This document shows, one piece after another, positions 5,731 to 6,598 of a stretch of DNA of 6,598 bases. Each line of letters starts with the position of its first letter. The first letter of the stretch is position 1. The notes under the pieces are model-generated. The model did no database searches. It was not told the DNA's origin and was given only the letters and a program-made list of their open reading frames with translations. The position numbers and the translations under genes are program-made. Source of the stretch: Methanosaeta sp. NSP1 (lineage in GTDB: Archaea; Halobacteriota; Methanosarcinia; Methanotrichales; Methanotrichaceae); contig NOLC01000087.1 in assembly GCA_002256595.1 (NCBI GenBank), positions 1 to 6,598 on the forward strand, in the 5' to 3' direction.

Positions 5731-6546
5731 TCAGGCGTATCCTCGGTTGGCGTCCCTTATATGTGCCGCCATCTCCCTCAGAAAGAGATCATAGGTCTCT
5801 ATGGTAAAGGCCTTCCAGCCGGAGAACTCTGCCGCCAGCTCCTTGCCGAAGGCCGCTTCCTCGGGGCTGGAGCTCGATTGACCATAGCCCTCCAGCCGAG
5901 GCAGATTGTCCTCCAAATGGCAGAGCAGAGCCATCTCGGCATAGGGCTTGGGCAGAAGGGGACAGGATAGTGCCAGCTCCTGCATCAGCCGGTCATCCTC
6001 CCTCAGCTCATCCGGGGTTATGGTCAGCTTCTTCTCCGAGGCTTCCTGGGCCGAGAGCATTATATCCCGCTTCTGATCCGGCGTGACGATCCTGCCAGGA
6101 GAGACCATATCCTGATAGATGCGGCTCATCTCCAGCTCGTGCTCCAGGGCAAAGGCCAGGATGCGGTCGCTGCTGCGGCGAATATACTGGGAGTTCAGGC
6201 AGATTATGGGATACCATCTCTCCTGGCAGAAAAGGCGGCGGTTCATGGCCACAGCATAGTCCAGCGCTCCGGTCAGGCCGATGGCAACTGATGGAAAGAA
6301 GGTGACAGCGGCGGTCTCCATAAGGATGAATAAGGTGATTCTCTCACCAGCCAGGCTTCTTATCCGCTCCATGCAAGAGATGTCGCGAAACACCCGTCTA
6401 GGATCTCTCAGCACCTGGTAGGATGCCAGCAGTCTTTTCTGCTCGGGATCTGGCAGGGCGGATAGGCGGCAGGCGGCGTCAAGGGACATGAGCTGGATCC
6501 ATTCCCGGTAGTCCTTTTCGAACCGGACTCGATCATCCTGTTGCAC
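5731..6546 (-). CDS. Uncharacterised 271-aa soluble protein
   Basis: I do not recognise this family. The gene starts at GTG, fixed by an in-frame stop two codons upstream and an AGGA site 7 nt away. The protein looks mostly alpha-helical and cytosolic, with no signal peptide. One moderately hydrophobic stretch (about residues 69-99, ILMETAAVTFFPSVAIGL) could be a buried helix or a weak membrane segment. Residues 132-145 contain the acidic motif ALEHELEMSRIY. It recalls a metal-binding helix, but it is HExxM and not the HExxH of zinc proteases. Residues 150-190 are charged (TPDQKRD, TPDELREDDR). The gene follows the preceding frame by 3 nt and is followed by an 80-nt gap holding the promoter of the translation/transcription operon, so it probably belongs to the upstream transcription unit. 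Compositional resemblance to its neighbours and a clean 815-base frame make it a real gene; no function is offered. Confidence 0.8.
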   Translation of the reverse strand: MQQDDRVRFEKDYREWIQLMSLDAACRLSALPDPEQKRLLASYQVLRDPRRVFRDISCMERIRSLAGERITLFILMETAAVTFFPSVAIGLTGALDYAVAMNRRLFCQERWYPIICLNSQYIRRSSDRILAFALEHELEMSRIYQDMVSPGRIVTPDQKRDIMLSAQEASEKKLTITPDELREDDRLMQELALSCPLLPKPYAEMALLCHLEDNLPRLEGYGQSSSSPEEAAFGKELAAEFSGWKAFTIETYDLFLREMAAHIRDANRGYA

Positions 6547-6549
6547 AGT

Positions 6550-6598
6550 TCAATCCTGCTTGGCAGCGGGCTGATCAGATTCGTCTGCTCTCTTCTCA
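6550..6598 (-). CDS. C-terminal tail of an upstream gene (partial)
   Basis: The frame entering from the right edge reads EKRADESDQPAAKQD and ends at a TGA at 6550-6552. Only 15 residues are visible, all hydrophilic and charged, which fits a disordered protein C-terminus. Support is indirect: the stop lies 3 nt before the GTG start of the next gene, and the Shine-Dalgarno site of that gene sits inside this tail, as in a packed operon. The product cannot be named. The open frame could also be chance, because 15 codons is short. Confidence 0.45.
   Translation of the reverse strand, partial: EKRADESDQPAAKQD
6554..6557 (-). promoter_or_regulatory. Shine-Dalgarno site for the 271-aa protein
   Basis: AGGA on the minus strand lies 7 nt before the GTG at 6544-6546. 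It supports GTG as the start of the downstream gene, because an in-frame TGA at 6550-6552 rules out any longer N-terminus. Confidence 0.55.

Overview
The window reads as chromosomal DNA of a euryarchaeal methanogen, most likely in or near the Methanosarcinales (Methanothrix-like). The evidence is a block of archaeal information-processing genes (aIF2-gamma, Rpo7, Spt4, archaeal CoA kinase, ribosomal proteins S24e and S27ae), TATA-box promoters and strong Shine-Dalgarno sites. The genus-level guess is inference. All supported genes lie on the minus strand, so the text below runs from high to low coordinates.

Upstream end (6598-5731): a 15-residue C-terminal tail of an unseen gene is followed, 3 nt after its stop, by a GTG-started 271-aa protein that I do not recognise.

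Core operon (5710-2146): a TATA-like box at 5701-5708 precedes seven tightly packed genes: eif2g, a PIN-domain protein, rpoE1 (rpo7), rpoE2 (spt4), the GTP-dependent dephospho-CoA kinase gene, rps24e and rps27ae. Junctions are overlaps or gaps of at most 3 nt, so one mRNA and translational coupling are likely. The products join translation initiation, probable RNA processing, transcription initiation and elongation, CoA synthesis and the small ribosomal subunit. The last gene, rps27ae, is abnormal: it encodes the first CxxC of its zinc ribbon but not the second, and stops early in unrelated sequence. An oligo-T tract at 2146-2155 is a plausible terminator.

Membrane operon (2131-1): a second TATA-like box (2124-2131) precedes a TTG-started stomatin/SPFH gene that overlaps by 4 nt (ATGA) a long-form nfeD gene, a membrane-bound ClpP-class serine protease. 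The nfeD gene runs off the left edge. The pair probably forms a membrane quality-control or microdomain module in which the protease acts on its stomatin partner.

Both promoters carry a perfect inverted repeat (6 and 7 bp arms) just downstream of the TATA box, over the expected transcription start. Four of the ten genes with visible starts use TTG and one uses GTG. I see no RNA gene, CRISPR array, insertion sequence or novel defence system. The most unusual point is the broken S27ae zinc ribbon.
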